The notes: a model not told the origin generated them from the letters alone. A DNA stretch of 42,274 bases from Planctomicrobium piriforme (GCA_945861445.1 CAMAVF010000009.1:1-42274), one strand, 5' to 3'; positions 25,490 through 34,426 are shown, numbered from the stretch's first letter. Program-made: numbers and translations.

Positions 25490-26650
25490 TCAGGCGTCAG
25501 ATCGCCTGACGAACCGCCGCAGGTCGTCCGCCAGGGCCTTCGCCGAGGCATATCGGGCATCCGGATTTCGAGCCAGTGCCTTCAGGATGATCCTCTCGAA
25601 CTCCACGGGCAAATCGGGCCGGATTTTGCGAGGAACTCGTACATCGGCGTTCAGAATCATCTCGGTCAGACGACCGCGATCACTCGTCTCAAATGCCGCA
25701 TGTTGGGTCACCAATTCATACAGCGTCATGCCAATGGAATAGACGTCACTCCGCGCGTCGGTTCGTCCCTGCAGACGCTCTGGCGCCATGTAACGCAATG
25801 TCCCCGTCTGCTGTTCCTCGGTCGGCCGGAGGGTGGAATTCGGCTGATAGCTGCCGCCAAAATCCGTGACGACCACGCGACCGGCCAGATTCAGCAGCAA
25901 GTTCGCGGGCTTGATGTCGTGATGCAGGATGTCGTGCCGATGAGCATGCGAAATGCCCAGGGCGATTTGGATCCCGATCTTGCCGAACACAATCCACGAA
26001 TCGCGAGCCAGCTTGCGATTCGTGTCCGGAATGCTGGGCCGCAACGGATCCGCTTCGCCCACCACATCGCCGCCCGCCATCTTCTGAATCACGCTGGTGC
26101 AAATCGTCGTCGACGACGCACGCAATTCACGAATGACCCAGTCCAGACTCACGCCGCGAACCAGTTGCATGACATAGAAGTAGTAGCCGTCATGCTCGCC
26201 GAACGAGTAGATGGGAACAATATTCTGATGCCGCAGTTGAGCAATCGTGACGGCTTCACGCTGAAAGCGTTCTTTGGATTTCAACCCATCCGCGAAGCAG
26301 CGACTGGGCAGCAGCTTGATCGCCACCACGTGACCAGCGGGGCCCTGAATGGCCTCGAAGACAAGGCCCATGCCGCCCCGTCCGATCTCCCGTACGAGCG
26401 TGCAATTGCCGAGCTGACGCAGGGAAAATTCTTCGGGAAAGTTCTGCCGGACGAACTCTGCCTCTTGTGCCACTTTGCACTTTTCGAGCCCTTCGATCAG
26501 GGGAAACAGTTCGTCGATCTCGGCAGCCAGATGCGGGTAACGGCGGGCATACACCGCCACGGCAGGCGCCGTCCCCGCACGGACTTCCCGCGTAAAGCGA
26601 TCCAGCAAGGCATCCAGCGTCATGCGCTGGGTTGAAGCGGGTGTGTCCAT
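25490..26650 (-). CDS. Serine/threonine protein kinase, Hanks type, HHD catalytic loop
   Basis: 386 residues. An N-terminal ~80-residue helical extension (ARRYPHLAAEIDELFPLIEGLE, common in planctomycete kinases next to sigma factors) precedes the kinase fold. The glycine loop is IGRGGMG (~89-95), the catalytic Lys is 112 (VAIKLL), the catalytic loop is HHDIKPAN (243-250, Asp245 and Asn250) and DFG is 263-265. The RD arginine is replaced by His. A ~40-residue insert (about 176-216) lies before the catalytic loop. No TM helix is evident, so it is probably cytoplasmic. It lies downstream of an ECF-type sigma factor and directly before the FAD oxidoreductase; a palindromic repeat separates it from the sigma gene. 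Confidence 0.93.
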   Translation of the reverse strand: MDTPASTQRMTLDALLDRFTREVRAGTAPAVAVYARRYPHLAAEIDELFPLIEGLEKCKVAQEAEFVRQNFPEEFSLRQLGNCTLVREIGRGGMGLVFEAIQGPAGHVVAIKLLPSRCFADGLKSKERFQREAVTIAQLRHQNIVPIYSFGEHDGYYFYVMQLVRGVSLDWVIRELRASSTTICTSVIQKMAGGDVVGEADPLRPSIPDTNRKLARDSWIVFGKIGIQIALGISHAHRHDILHHDIKPANLLLNLAGRVVVTDFGGSYQPNSTLRPTEEQQTGTLRYMAPERLQGRTDARSDVYSIGMTLYELVTQHAAFETSDRGRLTEMILNADVRVPRKIRPDLPVEFERIILKALARNPDARYASAKALADDLRRFVRRSDA

Positions 26651-26674
26651 AACGACGATCAGCCGATAAATGCC

Positions 26675-26746
26675 AACAAAACCTCGGCGATCATTCGGAA
26701 TCCTCTGAAGTGCGAGGATTCCGAATTCTCCACAACCGGTTTTGTT
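26675..26746. repeat. Palindromic repeat, AACAAAACC/GGTTTTGTT family
   Basis: Outer arms AACAAAACC (26675-26683) and GGTTTTGTT (26738-26746) flank an inner perfect stem CGGAATCCTC / GAGGATTCCG. It stands between the sigma-factor gene and the kinase gene. Similar outer ends with a different inner stem are at 10526-10639 and 37222-37293. Confidence 0.75.
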
Positions 26747-26754
26747 AGGGATCC

Positions 26755-27459
26755 TTATTTCTTACGCAGCACTTGCGGCTGCAAGCCTGGAATGACTTCC
26801 AGGACACTCTTCAGCCGCTGCAAGGCGCGGATGTAACGCTTGCTGGCGGCAGCCACTGACAGGTTTAATGCCATCGCCGTCTCGGCATTCGACAACTCTT
26901 CGAAATGACGCAGGGCCAGCACCTCGCGATCGATGTCATCCAACCCCTGCAAAGCCACTTCCAGTTGACCGGCACGCTCGGCACGAATGAAGGCCGAACT
27001 CGGCGTCGTGAAGTGCCCGGACAATTGGATCACCAGCGAAGACGATGTGGACTCGGGACTCCAGCCGCCGTTGAGTGACCGTTCCTTGCACGCACTGCGT
27101 TTTTCCGCTCCCAGGTGCCGCCGCTGCAGTTCGATCAAGGTCTGAGTGAGAATCATGCGGAACCAGATAAAACCCGCCGGAGTGGCCGTGTCCGGGAAAT
27201 AATCCATACGCGCGACGGCCCGCAGCCAGAACTCCTGCAACACGTCATCCGGATCGACTCGCCCGCGCAACTGCGGATGCAGGCGCAGATTGATAAACCG
27301 CCACAGACGGGGGCGAAAGACTACAAACAACTCGGCAAACGCCTGCTGATCACCGGCCTTGATGCGCTGGACCAGGGCAATCGACGGATCGGATTCGACT
27401 GTCTCCACGTCCTCTTGTTTTTCAACCATAACAGCATTCGCTACGGTAATAGGGCTCAT
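26755..27459 (-). CDS. ECF-type RNA polymerase sigma factor
   Basis: 234 residues. Region 2 is recognisable (VQRIKAGDQQAFAELFVVFRPRLWRFI...RVDPDDVLQEFWLRAVARMDYF), as is region 4 (DREVLALRHFEELSNAETAMALNLSVAAASKRYIRALQRLK, a helix-turn-helix for the -35 element). A ~20-residue acidic leader precedes region 2. Planctomycete ECF sigma factors are often encoded beside Hanks-type kinases, as here, and may be controlled by phosphorylation instead of by an anti-sigma factor; none is seen. AAAGG upstream supports the ATG at 27459. The target promoters are not visible. Confidence 0.93.
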   Translation of the reverse strand: MSPITVANAVMVEKQEDVETVESDPSIALVQRIKAGDQQAFAELFVVFRPRLWRFINLRLHPQLRGRVDPDDVLQEFWLRAVARMDYFPDTATPAGFIWFRMILTQTLIELQRRHLGAEKRSACKERSLNGGWSPESTSSSLVIQLSGHFTTPSSAFIRAERAGQLEVALQGLDDIDREVLALRHFEELSNAETAMALNLSVAAASKRYIRALQRLKSVLEVIPGLQPQVLRKK

Positions 27460-27504
27460 CCCACGGGCCTTTCACAACAGTCACGGATCGACTTGGCTTC
27501 CGAA

Positions 27505-28737
27505 TCAGGGAAGGACTCGAAAGACTTCATTCGCCTTTATCACAGTGACATCCTGACCGGCCCGTGGCGTCTTGAATTCAATATGGCAATCATACGGTAT
27601 TCCCACGGCAGCGTCTGCGGGAATCTGGATGCTGGCCGTGATGATATTGCCCTTCCGGGAAACTTTTTGAGCCTCAAACGGTCCGATCTGGACCCAGTCC
27701 GGATCCCCGGCTGGCAGTCCATTCCGCAAGCCGGACGGATTCAATTCGAAGCGCACCGATAGGGACTGCCCGCGAGTGCCAGTCGCCGGCTTCACCGACT
27801 GGACAGCCTCGCCAATGCGGCTGACACCTGACGCGTTGTTGCGAATGGCACCTGTCCCCGCACGGGCCAGACCACGATTATTGGACGTCTCTACGATTCC
27901 GGCATAGCCACCAATGATGTAAGGAAAGCGGCCGGGTGTGACGTGGTAATGGTAACCACGTTCGGCGTCGGTGTGACCATTGCAATCGTCCAGTGCGAAC
28001 TTCCCTTTCACATCTTTCGCCAGCATCTTGACGGCGTCGTAGGGACCATGCACCGGGAAGCCGTCAAATGCGAATCCGATAATCGGCGAATGCTGCTGCC
28101 CGTCGTCCTGGAAGGGAGATTTCACGCAACTGGGATACTTGTGATAGTGGTAAACTCCGCGCTGTTCCGGATGCCCGCAACAGGAATCCAGCCACACTTC
28201 GGAGTAGCCTTCAACTGCATTCATACCCCCCATTTCAAATGGATTGAAGAAGACCACGCCGTTGAGGGCCATTCCGATCGGCCCCATGGGAACGCTCGTG
28301 ACCTGCGTATTGAATTTCGGTTCCAACGGAAACCGAAAGCGAAAATCCTGCACCCGGATCGTATTGGGATTGCCGCTGTTGGGAAAATTCGCGGTCGGAT
28401 GATTGGGAAATCCCTGGCTTTCGACGATGAGGAATTTCTGATCGTGACTGACGCGGACTTCGTCGGTCCCGTCCTTGTTCGAATCGCTCATGTGATACGA
28501 AAACAGGTCGACAAAGCGTTGACCGTCGCGATACAGATAGACGGGTCGCACCCCGGCCCGCAGATACCACCTGCCACCAATGTGTTTCAAATCAGCGGGC
28601 TGCTGTGGAGTCGTGGGCCTGGATTGAACTGGCGTGTCGGCTAGATTCGACACCCAGGCAATCAGGCACATTCCGATGCCATACAACAGGCTGCTCCAGC
28701 CATTTCGACAAGTTCGAGTCACGTGAAAAACGGACAT
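27505..28737 (-). CDS. YHYH domain-containing secreted protein
   Basis: 410 residues. A hydrophobic N-terminal segment (SLLYGIGMCLIAWVSNLA) acts as a signal or anchor. The central part has the two diagnostic YHYH tetrads, one in GVYHYHKYPSCV and one in GYHYHVTPGRFPYIIGGY, as in the YHYH domain (metal- or ligand-binding, function poorly known). Cys pairs (DSCCGHPEQ, PSC) are present for an exported protein. The C-terminal ~90 residues (SLSVRFELNPSGL...VTVIKANEVFRVLP) look like a beta-sandwich. GGAG nine bases upstream supports the ATG at 28737. The next two genes on this strand also encode secreted proteins. Confidence 0.9.
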   Translation of the reverse strand: MSVFHVTRTCRNGWSSLLYGIGMCLIAWVSNLADTPVQSRPTTPQQPADLKHIGGRWYLRAGVRPVYLYRDGQRFVDLFSYHMSDSNKDGTDEVRVSHDQKFLIVESQGFPNHPTANFPNSGNPNTIRVQDFRFRFPLEPKFNTQVTSVPMGPIGMALNGVVFFNPFEMGGMNAVEGYSEVWLDSCCGHPEQRGVYHYHKYPSCVKSPFQDDGQQHSPIIGFAFDGFPVHGPYDAVKMLAKDVKGKFALDDCNGHTDAERGYHYHVTPGRFPYIIGGYAGIVETSNNRGLARAGTGAIRNNASGVSRIGEAVQSVKPATGTRGQSLSVRFELNPSGLRNGLPAGDPDWVQIGPFEAQKVSRKGNIITASIQIPADAAVGIPYDCHIEFKTPRAGQDVTVIKANEVFRVLP

Positions 28738-28786
28738 GGAATCGGAACTCCAGAATGACGGAGACTGGAACTCGATTGAGTCAGTC

Positions 28787-28815
28787 GCCCCGGCAGGCGA
28801 AAGCCTGGCCGGGGC
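28787..28815 (-). terminator. Hairpin after the EF-hand gene
   Basis: GCCCCGGCAGGC pairs with GCCTGGCCGGGGC around a 4-nt loop with one bulge. It lies just after the 3' end of the minus-strand EF-hand gene (28840) and before the YHYH gene. There is no strong U-run, so the stop may be partial. Confidence 0.6.
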
Positions 28816-28839
28816 AACGAATCAAAACCATCACTTCAT

Positions 28840-29679
28840 CTATTCACTTTGGGGACGTCCTTCGCCATCAGGACGACGCGGACGGGGTGGACGTTCTCCG
28901 TCGTCACCTTGCCGGCCTCCTGGTCCCTGACCACGACCACCGGGACCACCCTGGCCTCCGGGGCCGCGGGGCGGACCACCGGGCCCGCGCTGCATCAGAC
29001 CTTCACACTGCTTCTTTTGCTCGGCAGTCAGGATTTTCCCGATCTTTTCTTTCGTTTCCGCTTCCAGTTCGGCAATCTGCTTCTGCTGCTCGTCGGTCAG
29101 GGAAATCTCATCCCGCACGAAGGGTGGCAGGACGTGTCCCAGTTCCGGCGGTTTGCCGCGCGGGGGAGGCGGAGGTCCGCGGTCATCATCACCACGACCA
29201 CCCGGCCCGCGTTCACCGCGTTCTTCGTCACCGCGACCAGGACCACGTCCCGGCCCCCGGCCAGGTCCGCGTTCTTCGCCATCTGGACCGCCCGCTCGAC
29301 CCGGTCCACCCGGTCCACCCGGACCACGAGGTCCCCGGCCTCCCGGTCCTCCTTCGCCACCCGGGGGCGCCGGTCGCGTTTCTTCGCGGGTCAGAATGCC
29401 GTCCTTGTCTTTATCCAACTTCAGCAAGTTCGTCGCCGCGGCCTTGATCTCATCTGCGGAAAGGTCGCCGTCACCATCCAGGTCCAAGGCTTGAATGATC
29501 GGTGGTGGAGGTGGCCGAACACCATTGGGACCGCCACCGGGGGGACCTCCTTCATCGCGACGTTCGCCACGCGGCGGGCGACCTCCTTCACGTGGTCCAG
29601 GGGGCTGTGACCAGACATGATCGATCAGCAGCGCACCCGCTGCCAGAACGAGCAATCCCGCAATGATTATGCCTCGCAT
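28840..29679 (-). CDS. Secreted EF-hand protein with Pro/Gly/Arg-rich tracts and Spy-like C-terminus
   Basis: 279 residues. A signal peptide (MRGIIIAGLLVLAAGALLIDHVWS) is followed by a Pro/Gly/Arg-rich stretch. Two complete EF-hand loops come next, DLDGDGDLSADE (~66-77) and DKDKDGILTREE (~89-100). A second long Pro/Gly/Arg/Asp region follows (GPRGPGGPGGPGRAGGP...), and a C-terminal helical part (~205-250, LTDEQQKQIAELEAETKEKI) is of the LTxxQ type seen in Spy/CpxP periplasmic proteins. It should bind Ca2+ outside the cytoplasm; the role of the repeat tract is unknown. AAGGAA six bases upstream supports the ATG at 29679. Confidence 0.85.
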   Translation of the reverse strand: MRGIIIAGLLVLAAGALLIDHVWSQPPGPREGGRPPRGERRDEGGPPGGGPNGVRPPPPPIIQALDLDGDGDLSADEIKAAATNLLKLDKDKDGILTREETRPAPPGGEGGPGGRGPRGPGGPGGPGRAGGPDGEERGPGRGPGRGPGRGDEERGERGPGGRGDDDRGPPPPPRGKPPELGHVLPPFVRDEISLTDEQQKQIAELEAETKEKIGKILTAEQKKQCEGLMQRGPGGPPRGPGGQGGPGGRGQGPGGRQGDDGERPPRPRRPDGEGRPQSE

Positions 29680-29873
29680 CGTACTGTTCCTTCGAGAAAC
29701 GGAAGTCGGAAGACCGCGTATGCGGCAGTGTACCAGCCTGTCGCGGACCAATGGACAATTGGCCCGCGGCAGATGTGAATCCAGTCTAGGCAGGTCAACC
29801 TGAAGCCTGGATTAAGGACGAAACTTTTTCTCAACGGCGTCGAAAAAACGTCTGTCGCGTTCGCTTAAGAAAT

Positions 29874-29914
29874 GCAAATACCTACGCCCAACGATGTCCG
29901 ACGCAGGTATTTGC
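29874..29914 (-). terminator. Hairpin after the haem-binding protein gene
   Basis: GCAAATACCTACG (29874-29886) pairs with CGCAGGTATTTGC (29902-29914) with one mismatch around a 15-nt loop. It lies 17 bases beyond the stop of the large minus-strand gene, and the hairpin is followed by an A/T-rich stretch on that strand, as for an intrinsic terminator. Confidence 0.75.
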
Positions 29915-29931
29915 CATACTGCAACCTGACT

Positions 29932-32900
29932 CTATTTCTTGAACAGCGCGTGCTTTTCATCACCGCGCGACAGCAAATACGCCAGCAAATCGTAAACTTC
30001 GTTTTCGTTAAGTTCCTTCAGCAAATCTTTGGGCATCACCGATTCGACCAGCGGTTTGGTTTCTTCGATATCCGTTTTCTTGATCACTTCGACTTTCGTC
30101 GAATCCTCGGGATTGACCAGGATCGTGATGTCGTCCTTTGTCTCGGACACAATCTTGCCCCGGAAAACCTGGCCGCTTTCGGTGACGACGATCGAACCAC
30201 GGTATTGATCAGAAACGACCTTGCTGGGGTCAACAATCGCCTCTGTCAGGTCCTTCAACTGGAAGCGGCCCGCGGCCTGAGACAAATCGGGCCCCGTCGC
30301 GCCGCCGTCGCCAAAGAAGCGGTGGCACACGATACAGCGTGCCGCTCCGAACATCTTCTGACCATTCTTGAAGTCGCGATCCTTCAACTTCTCAGTCGCA
30401 CCAGCGATGATTTCAGCCAGCGAATAGTCCTTGCCGGGGCCGGTCGCTTTGGGCAATTCCTTGGCTACGAACGGTTTTCGCATCCCCAGGGCTTCAATCG
30501 CCAGTCGCTCGGCATCGGTGGAATTGTCGAAGAAATCACGTTCCGCGTTGTTGATAAAACCCTGGAAGCTGGCGCCCCCCGTCTTGGTACGGCAATCGTT
30601 CAAGAATGCGAAATACGACTTGCGCAGATCCATCGTCCAGCCGACCTTGGCATTCCGCAGCACAAATCCGTAATGCCACTTTTGCGGATCGACCGAGTTC
30701 TTCAAGACGCCGGCCACCGCACTTCCATATCCTTTATTGCGAGCCAACAGATCGGACATCTCTTCCGGTGTGCGTTCCGGCGAGGGCCGGGCCAGTTGCT
30801 CGATCGTTTTGGCCACAATCGTCGGAGACTGCAGATAAATCAGCATCGAGCACAATTCTCGATTGACCAGCGGCAAGTCGGACGGAAAGAACCCGTCGAG
30901 CTTACCGACGAACTTGGCCGCCGTTTCTGGAGTCGGTGTACCCATCCTGATAAAGACCAGCGACAGGGCTCGCAAATAACCCAACTGGTAGTATTCAGGC
31001 AGCTCTTGGAAGTTGACCTTTTCCAGCGCTTCCAGCAGTTGGGGCTGCAGCGATTTGTCACCTTGACGAGCCAGCGCCACGCTGCCTTCGATCAAGGGCA
31101 GTGGATTGGTCTCGGTCAGGACGCGCGATTGCCACAGTTCGGACTTCTGATTTTCCAGCGCCACACGCGCCGCATACCGCACAAAACGATCCGGATGTGA
31201 CAGTTGAGGATACGCCAGCTCGACTGCCTGAGAACCATTCTCGGAGGGCTTATGGAATTGTTCCAACTGCTGTCGGAGTGTACGCTCCTCAGCGAATTTG
31301 GCGTCGTGAGCATCGGCGGCAACAGTCGGCTCTTTGCCAATGTAGGTCACTCGAAACAATTCGGACTGCGTGCCGCGACCGCCGACGGTGAAGTACATGG
31401 CTCCGTCAGGACCAATCGCGTTATCCGTGAGGGGCAGGGGAGTGCGCGATACGAATTCCTCTTTCACTGCCTTGTAGGTTGATCCATCGGGCTCAAAGTG
31501 AATGGCGTACATGGTGCCGAAGGTCCAGTCGCAGATGAACAGGGCCTTCTGGTACTTGGCCGGAAACTTGGCTCCATAACCGAATGTGACACCGACGGGA
31601 GACCCGGGACCGATATCCACCGTCGCCGGCAAACTGTCGATGTAATAGGCCGGCCATTTCCCAGTGCCGCTACGCCAGCCCAATTCGCTGCCACTCGTGG
31701 CATGATTCACACGCGTCGGACGATACCACGGACTGCCGAAGTCATATTCCATGTCGGCGTCGTAAACAAACATTTCACCGTCCGCGTTGAAGGCGAAGTC
31801 GAATTGATTGCGGTAACCACTACTGACGATTTCCCAGGTCTTGCCTTCGGGATCAGTCTTGGCGACCCAGCCACCGGGGGCCAGAATCCCGCGGGCGTGC
31901 CCATTGGCGTCCCATTGACGCGGCAACAGATGATCCTCGCTCCAATTCGTCGGCAGGCGACTGGCGTCAATCTTTGCCGGCGGCCGGGTGTGATTGCCGC
32001 ACACGACATAAATCGACGTCCCATCAGGTGACAACCGCAACGAGTGTGGACCATGCTCACCGCCCCCATCGAATTTCATCAGTAGGACCAATTCGTCATA
32101 CTGATCGTCGTCGTTCGTGTCCTTGGCGCGATAGAGACCGCTCCCCGGCCCGCCGTTGACGGAAAGGTACAACGCATCGAACGCGTACAACATCCCCTGG
32201 GCCGCCGAGATCTTCACATCCAGACGTTCCACCTTGACGGGATCCGGACTGCCGATCGCCGGCAGGGTAATCCGGCAGAGTCCCTTATCCCCCTGGTCGC
32301 TGACGATCAGCCGCCCCTTGTGGTCAAACGTCAGGCACACCCACGAACCAAGGATTTCCTTGGGAACTGTGAAGAGTCGTTCGACTTGAAATCCAGGCAA
32401 AAGATTGAACAATTCGGCCGGAGTCGCCGCCCCTTCCAGTGCCGATTTGGCGAACGTATCCCCATAGGGCGCGTCCCCCAGCTTGCCCACGATGCGGACA
32501 TCGGCAAACTCGGTGGAATCACGCTTGGCGGCCGACTTCCAACTGGCATCGGTCACCACATATTGCGTCTTACCGTCGTCACTCGTCAGTGCCAGTTTCA
32601 AGATAAACGCCGCAGCGCCACCGGCATTGGTGGCCTCGGCCTGAATGACATTCTCACCGGCAATCACGTGCTTGGTGATGTCCACTTCGGTCGCCGCCGC
32701 CCAATCGGAATTGCTGAGGACCTTGGTCCCGTTGATCCAGACAGTGCAGGCATTGTCCGCCGCAGCCTTGAGCCGCGACGCCTTCGCAGGACCGGTAAAC
32801 TTGGTCTGCAGCACATAGTTCTGCTTGTCATCCGCTCCCCAGATCCATTGTGCGGTGGGACCCTGATTGAAGATCTCATTGCTGATGGCAGGCTTGGGTG

Positions 32901-33069
32901 CGGGCGGCAACTCATCGACTTCCAACCCCCGACGTGCCGGCAATTTCTCGGGCTGCTGGGTAAACGACTTCTCCGGATCAGCACTCCACGCGATCGACGT
33001 CGACAGCAGCAAAGCCGCACTGCCGGTCCAGCGAACCAGGCGCGCAAACCAGTCAAAACTACGGGGCAT
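29932..33069 (-). CDS. Large secreted planctomycete-type haem-binding protein (beta-propeller dehydrogenase-like)
   Basis: 1045 residues. After a signal peptide (WTGSAALLLSTSIAWSA) comes a carbohydrate-binding-like beta domain (~55-165, FTGPAKASRLKAAADNACTVWINGTKVL). A glucose/sorbosone-dehydrogenase-type propeller follows (~190-580, VERLFTVPKEILGSWVCLTFDHKGRLIVSDQGDKG, then GPHSLRLSPDGTSIYVVCGNHT). A helical stretch of HEAT-like repeats leads to a C-terminal cytochrome c domain with CIVCH (~905-910) and the planctomycete-specific pattern RGKIVSETKDDITIL. It is exported and haem c would be attached in the periplasm. The family (TIGR02603-type) probably oxidises sugars or related compounds. 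AAGG six bases before the ATG at 33069 fixes the start. Confidence 0.93.
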   Translation of the reverse strand: MPRSFDWFARLVRWTGSAALLLSTSIAWSADPEKSFTQQPEKLPARRGLEVDELPPAPKPAISNEIFNQGPTAQWIWGADDKQNYVLQTKFTGPAKASRLKAAADNACTVWINGTKVLSNSDWAAATEVDITKHVIAGENVIQAEATNAGGAAAFILKLALTSDDGKTQYVVTDASWKSAAKRDSTEFADVRIVGKLGDAPYGDTFAKSALEGAATPAELFNLLPGFQVERLFTVPKEILGSWVCLTFDHKGRLIVSDQGDKGLCRITLPAIGSPDPVKVERLDVKISAAQGMLYAFDALYLSVNGGPGSGLYRAKDTNDDDQYDELVLLMKFDGGGEHGPHSLRLSPDGTSIYVVCGNHTRPPAKIDASRLPTNWSEDHLLPRQWDANGHARGILAPGGWVAKTDPEGKTWEIVSSGYRNQFDFAFNADGEMFVYDADMEYDFGSPWYRPTRVNHATSGSELGWRSGTGKWPAYYIDSLPATVDIGPGSPVGVTFGYGAKFPAKYQKALFICDWTFGTMYAIHFEPDGSTYKAVKEEFVSRTPLPLTDNAIGPDGAMYFTVGGRGTQSELFRVTYIGKEPTVAADAHDAKFAEERTLRQQLEQFHKPSENGSQAVELAYPQLSHPDRFVRYAARVALENQKSELWQSRVLTETNPLPLIEGSVALARQGDKSLQPQLLEALEKVNFQELPEYYQLGYLRALSLVFIRMGTPTPETAAKFVGKLDGFFPSDLPLVNRELCSMLIYLQSPTIVAKTIEQLARPSPERTPEEMSDLLARNKGYGSAVAGVLKNSVDPQKWHYGFVLRNAKVGWTMDLRKSYFAFLNDCRTKTGGASFQGFINNAERDFFDNSTDAERLAIEALGMRKPFVAKELPKATGPGKDYSLAEIIAGATEKLKDRDFKNGQKMFGAARCIVCHRFFGDGGATGPDLSQAAGRFQLKDLTEAIVDPSKVVSDQYRGSIVVTESGQVFRGKIVSETKDDITILVNPEDSTKVEVIKKTDIEETKPLVESVMPKDLLKELNENEVYDLLAYLLSRGDEKHALFKK

Positions 33070-33386
33070 GGCAAACCTTATTTCCAGGGACGAAGGTGAC
33101 AATCAACGACAAGTCAGGCGCTATTCTGGACGGTGACGGCGAAGGACTCAAGAGTGGGACCAGTTTCCAGGTCGCGTAATGCAGTGACTGGCGTAGTGGA
33201 ACGGTAGCAGTCCAAACACCGCCCGCGCGGATGAATTATCTCCCCTCGCCACCGTAGAGGTCGTGCGGCTTTTGAGATGCTGCTGCATAAGTACTTACAT
33301 CGAACACGACAATGGGAGGGCGAGGCTCCTGCCTTTGAAGTAGCGCTGATTAGCAATCTACGACGGTCGAAGAAATGCAGAATATC

Positions 33387-33471
33387 TCACGCAAAGGCGC
33401 CAAGGCGCAAAGTTCCGAAGTTCTACCGGTTGGATCAAGTTCTTCTTTGCGCCTTCGCGCCTTTACGCGAG
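33387..33471. repeat. GCAAAGGCGCCAAGGCGCAAAG inverted repeat
   Basis: Arms 33387-33413 and 33445-33471 are inverted copies over 27 bases with about three mismatches. Each arm repeats the unit AAGGCGC. It is one of several hairpins in the gene-poor region upstream of ftsK. Confidence 0.75.
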
Positions 33472-33559
33472 TCTATTCTTCGTATTTTCTTGCTGACCCA
33501 CACGTCTAACTTAAATCCTGATTTCGTAACGCTTCAAAAGCCGCACGACCTCCGTAATC

Positions 33560-33679
33560 GGGGGGCTGGGGGTGAGGGGCATGAGCAAGAATTGATGTCG
33601 AGTCCAGGTTTTCCAAGACAAAGGCGCCTTGGAACAGCAAGTCGAGCGACGCGCCAAATGCCCCTCACCCCCGTCCCCT
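33560..33679. repeat. GGGGGTGAGGGGCAT inverted repeat
   Basis: The 22-base arm at 33560-33581 (GGGGGCTGGGGGTGAGGGGCAT) is inverted at 33658-33679 with about two mismatches, around 76 bases of single-copy sequence. A second smaller palindrome (CTCCCCGG...CCGGGGCGAG) follows it at about 33679-33702. Confidence 0.7.
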
Positions 33680-33791
33680 CTCCCCGGATTACCGGGGCGA
33701 GGGGGGATAGAAATTCGTCCTAACGCTTTAAAACTAGCGTTGGGTTTTAACGCTCTAAGACTAAGTAGCAAGGCACAATAACTTGGGTAGG

Positions 33792-33870
33792 TGAGCCGGA
33801 GGCCGTAAGGCCCCGGACTTCGTGTTTCACTGGAAAACTGAAGAGTCCGGGGCCTCACGGCCTCCGGCTC
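33792..33870. repeat. GAGCCGGAGGCC inverted repeat
   Basis: GAGCCGGAGGCCGT-type sequence at 33792-33819 pairs with its inverted copy ending at 33870 (CCGGCTC) over about 27 bases with two mismatches; the loop is about 25 bases. Confidence 0.75.
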
Positions 33871-34293
33871 ATCCAGCATAACTTCTTCTGCGTATCTACT
33901 TAGTTCGAAGCGTAAGTACATTCCGGCTGATTCCTGAAGCAATGCACGCACTTGCCTGTGTTGAAAGAACCACTCAAAACCCCATCTCGCGCTGACTTCC
34001 CCGCTCTTTACGGCACAATCGTTACGGTATGTGTTCTTTGCACACCAGGATTGTGGCGTTTTTGCAACGCGCTCGAATCCATGTGCTAGGTTTGCAACAG
34101 GACGCCGTGAAGTTTGGCGATTTTTTCCGGAACAATCGCCACACTCGCTGTATCCGACAAGTCTCGATGGAAATGTCCACCGGGTATGGGACTGGCTGCT
34201 GCCGGGTCATCCTGGTGCAGTGGGGCGTATGGAGACGGACAACCCGTCCAAGAACCCCGTTAATCATTCCTGTTGAGCGACATACCGTTCCGC

Positions 34294-34344
34294 CGCGACC
34301 CCGCAGGAAGTGGGTCGCCCTGACCTGCAACCTGCGGGGTCGCG
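34294..34344. repeat. 14-bp perfect hairpin upstream of ftsK
   Basis: CGCGACCCCGCAGG (34294-34307) and CCTGCGGGGTCGCG (34331-34344) are perfect inverted copies with a 23-nt loop, 82 bases before the ftsK start. It might be a regulatory hairpin in the leader or another intergenic palindrome. Confidence 0.7.
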
Positions 34345-34426
34345 CTGGAACACACGCAGTCCGGTCGAGGGGACCGAAGTCCTTCGCGTGAGCTCCGTTT
34401 GAAGTAGAAGTTGGCACACGATTCCC

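Larger units (their letters stand above)
33070..34426. other. 1.36-kb gene-poor region rich in palindromes
   Basis: Between the leftward haem-binding protein gene and the rightward ftsK gene I find no credible coding frame. The open frames present cross the inverted repeats below and have no regular composition. The stretch carries at least four palindromes (33387-33471, 33560-33679, 33792-33870, 34294-34344) and a half-copy (TGAATTATCTCCCCTC, 33233-33248) of a repeat found at 39706-39755. Promoters of both flanking genes must lie in it. Confidence 0.55.

Noticed and set aside
25265-26635. Plus-strand frame of 456 residues across the kinase and FAD genes
   Set aside because: Antisense to the kinase gene, which has all catalytic motifs; the frame crosses gene borders and ignores the kinase stop/start junction.
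29872-31200. Plus-strand frame of 442 residues opposite the haem-binding protein gene
   Set aside because: It is antisense to the cytochrome domain; residues are of non-protein-like composition and the minus-strand product has clear domains.
33277-34417. Several frames of 100-150 residues in the gap before ftsK (both strands)
   Set aside because: They pass through inverted repeats and have high Arg/Pro/Ser/Cys contents without domain patterns, as expected of non-coding sequence.
33070-34426. tRNA or rRNA genes in the gene-poor region
   Set aside because: No cloverleaf with a T-loop GTTCRANNC pattern or rRNA core motif could be found by eye here or elsewhere in the window.
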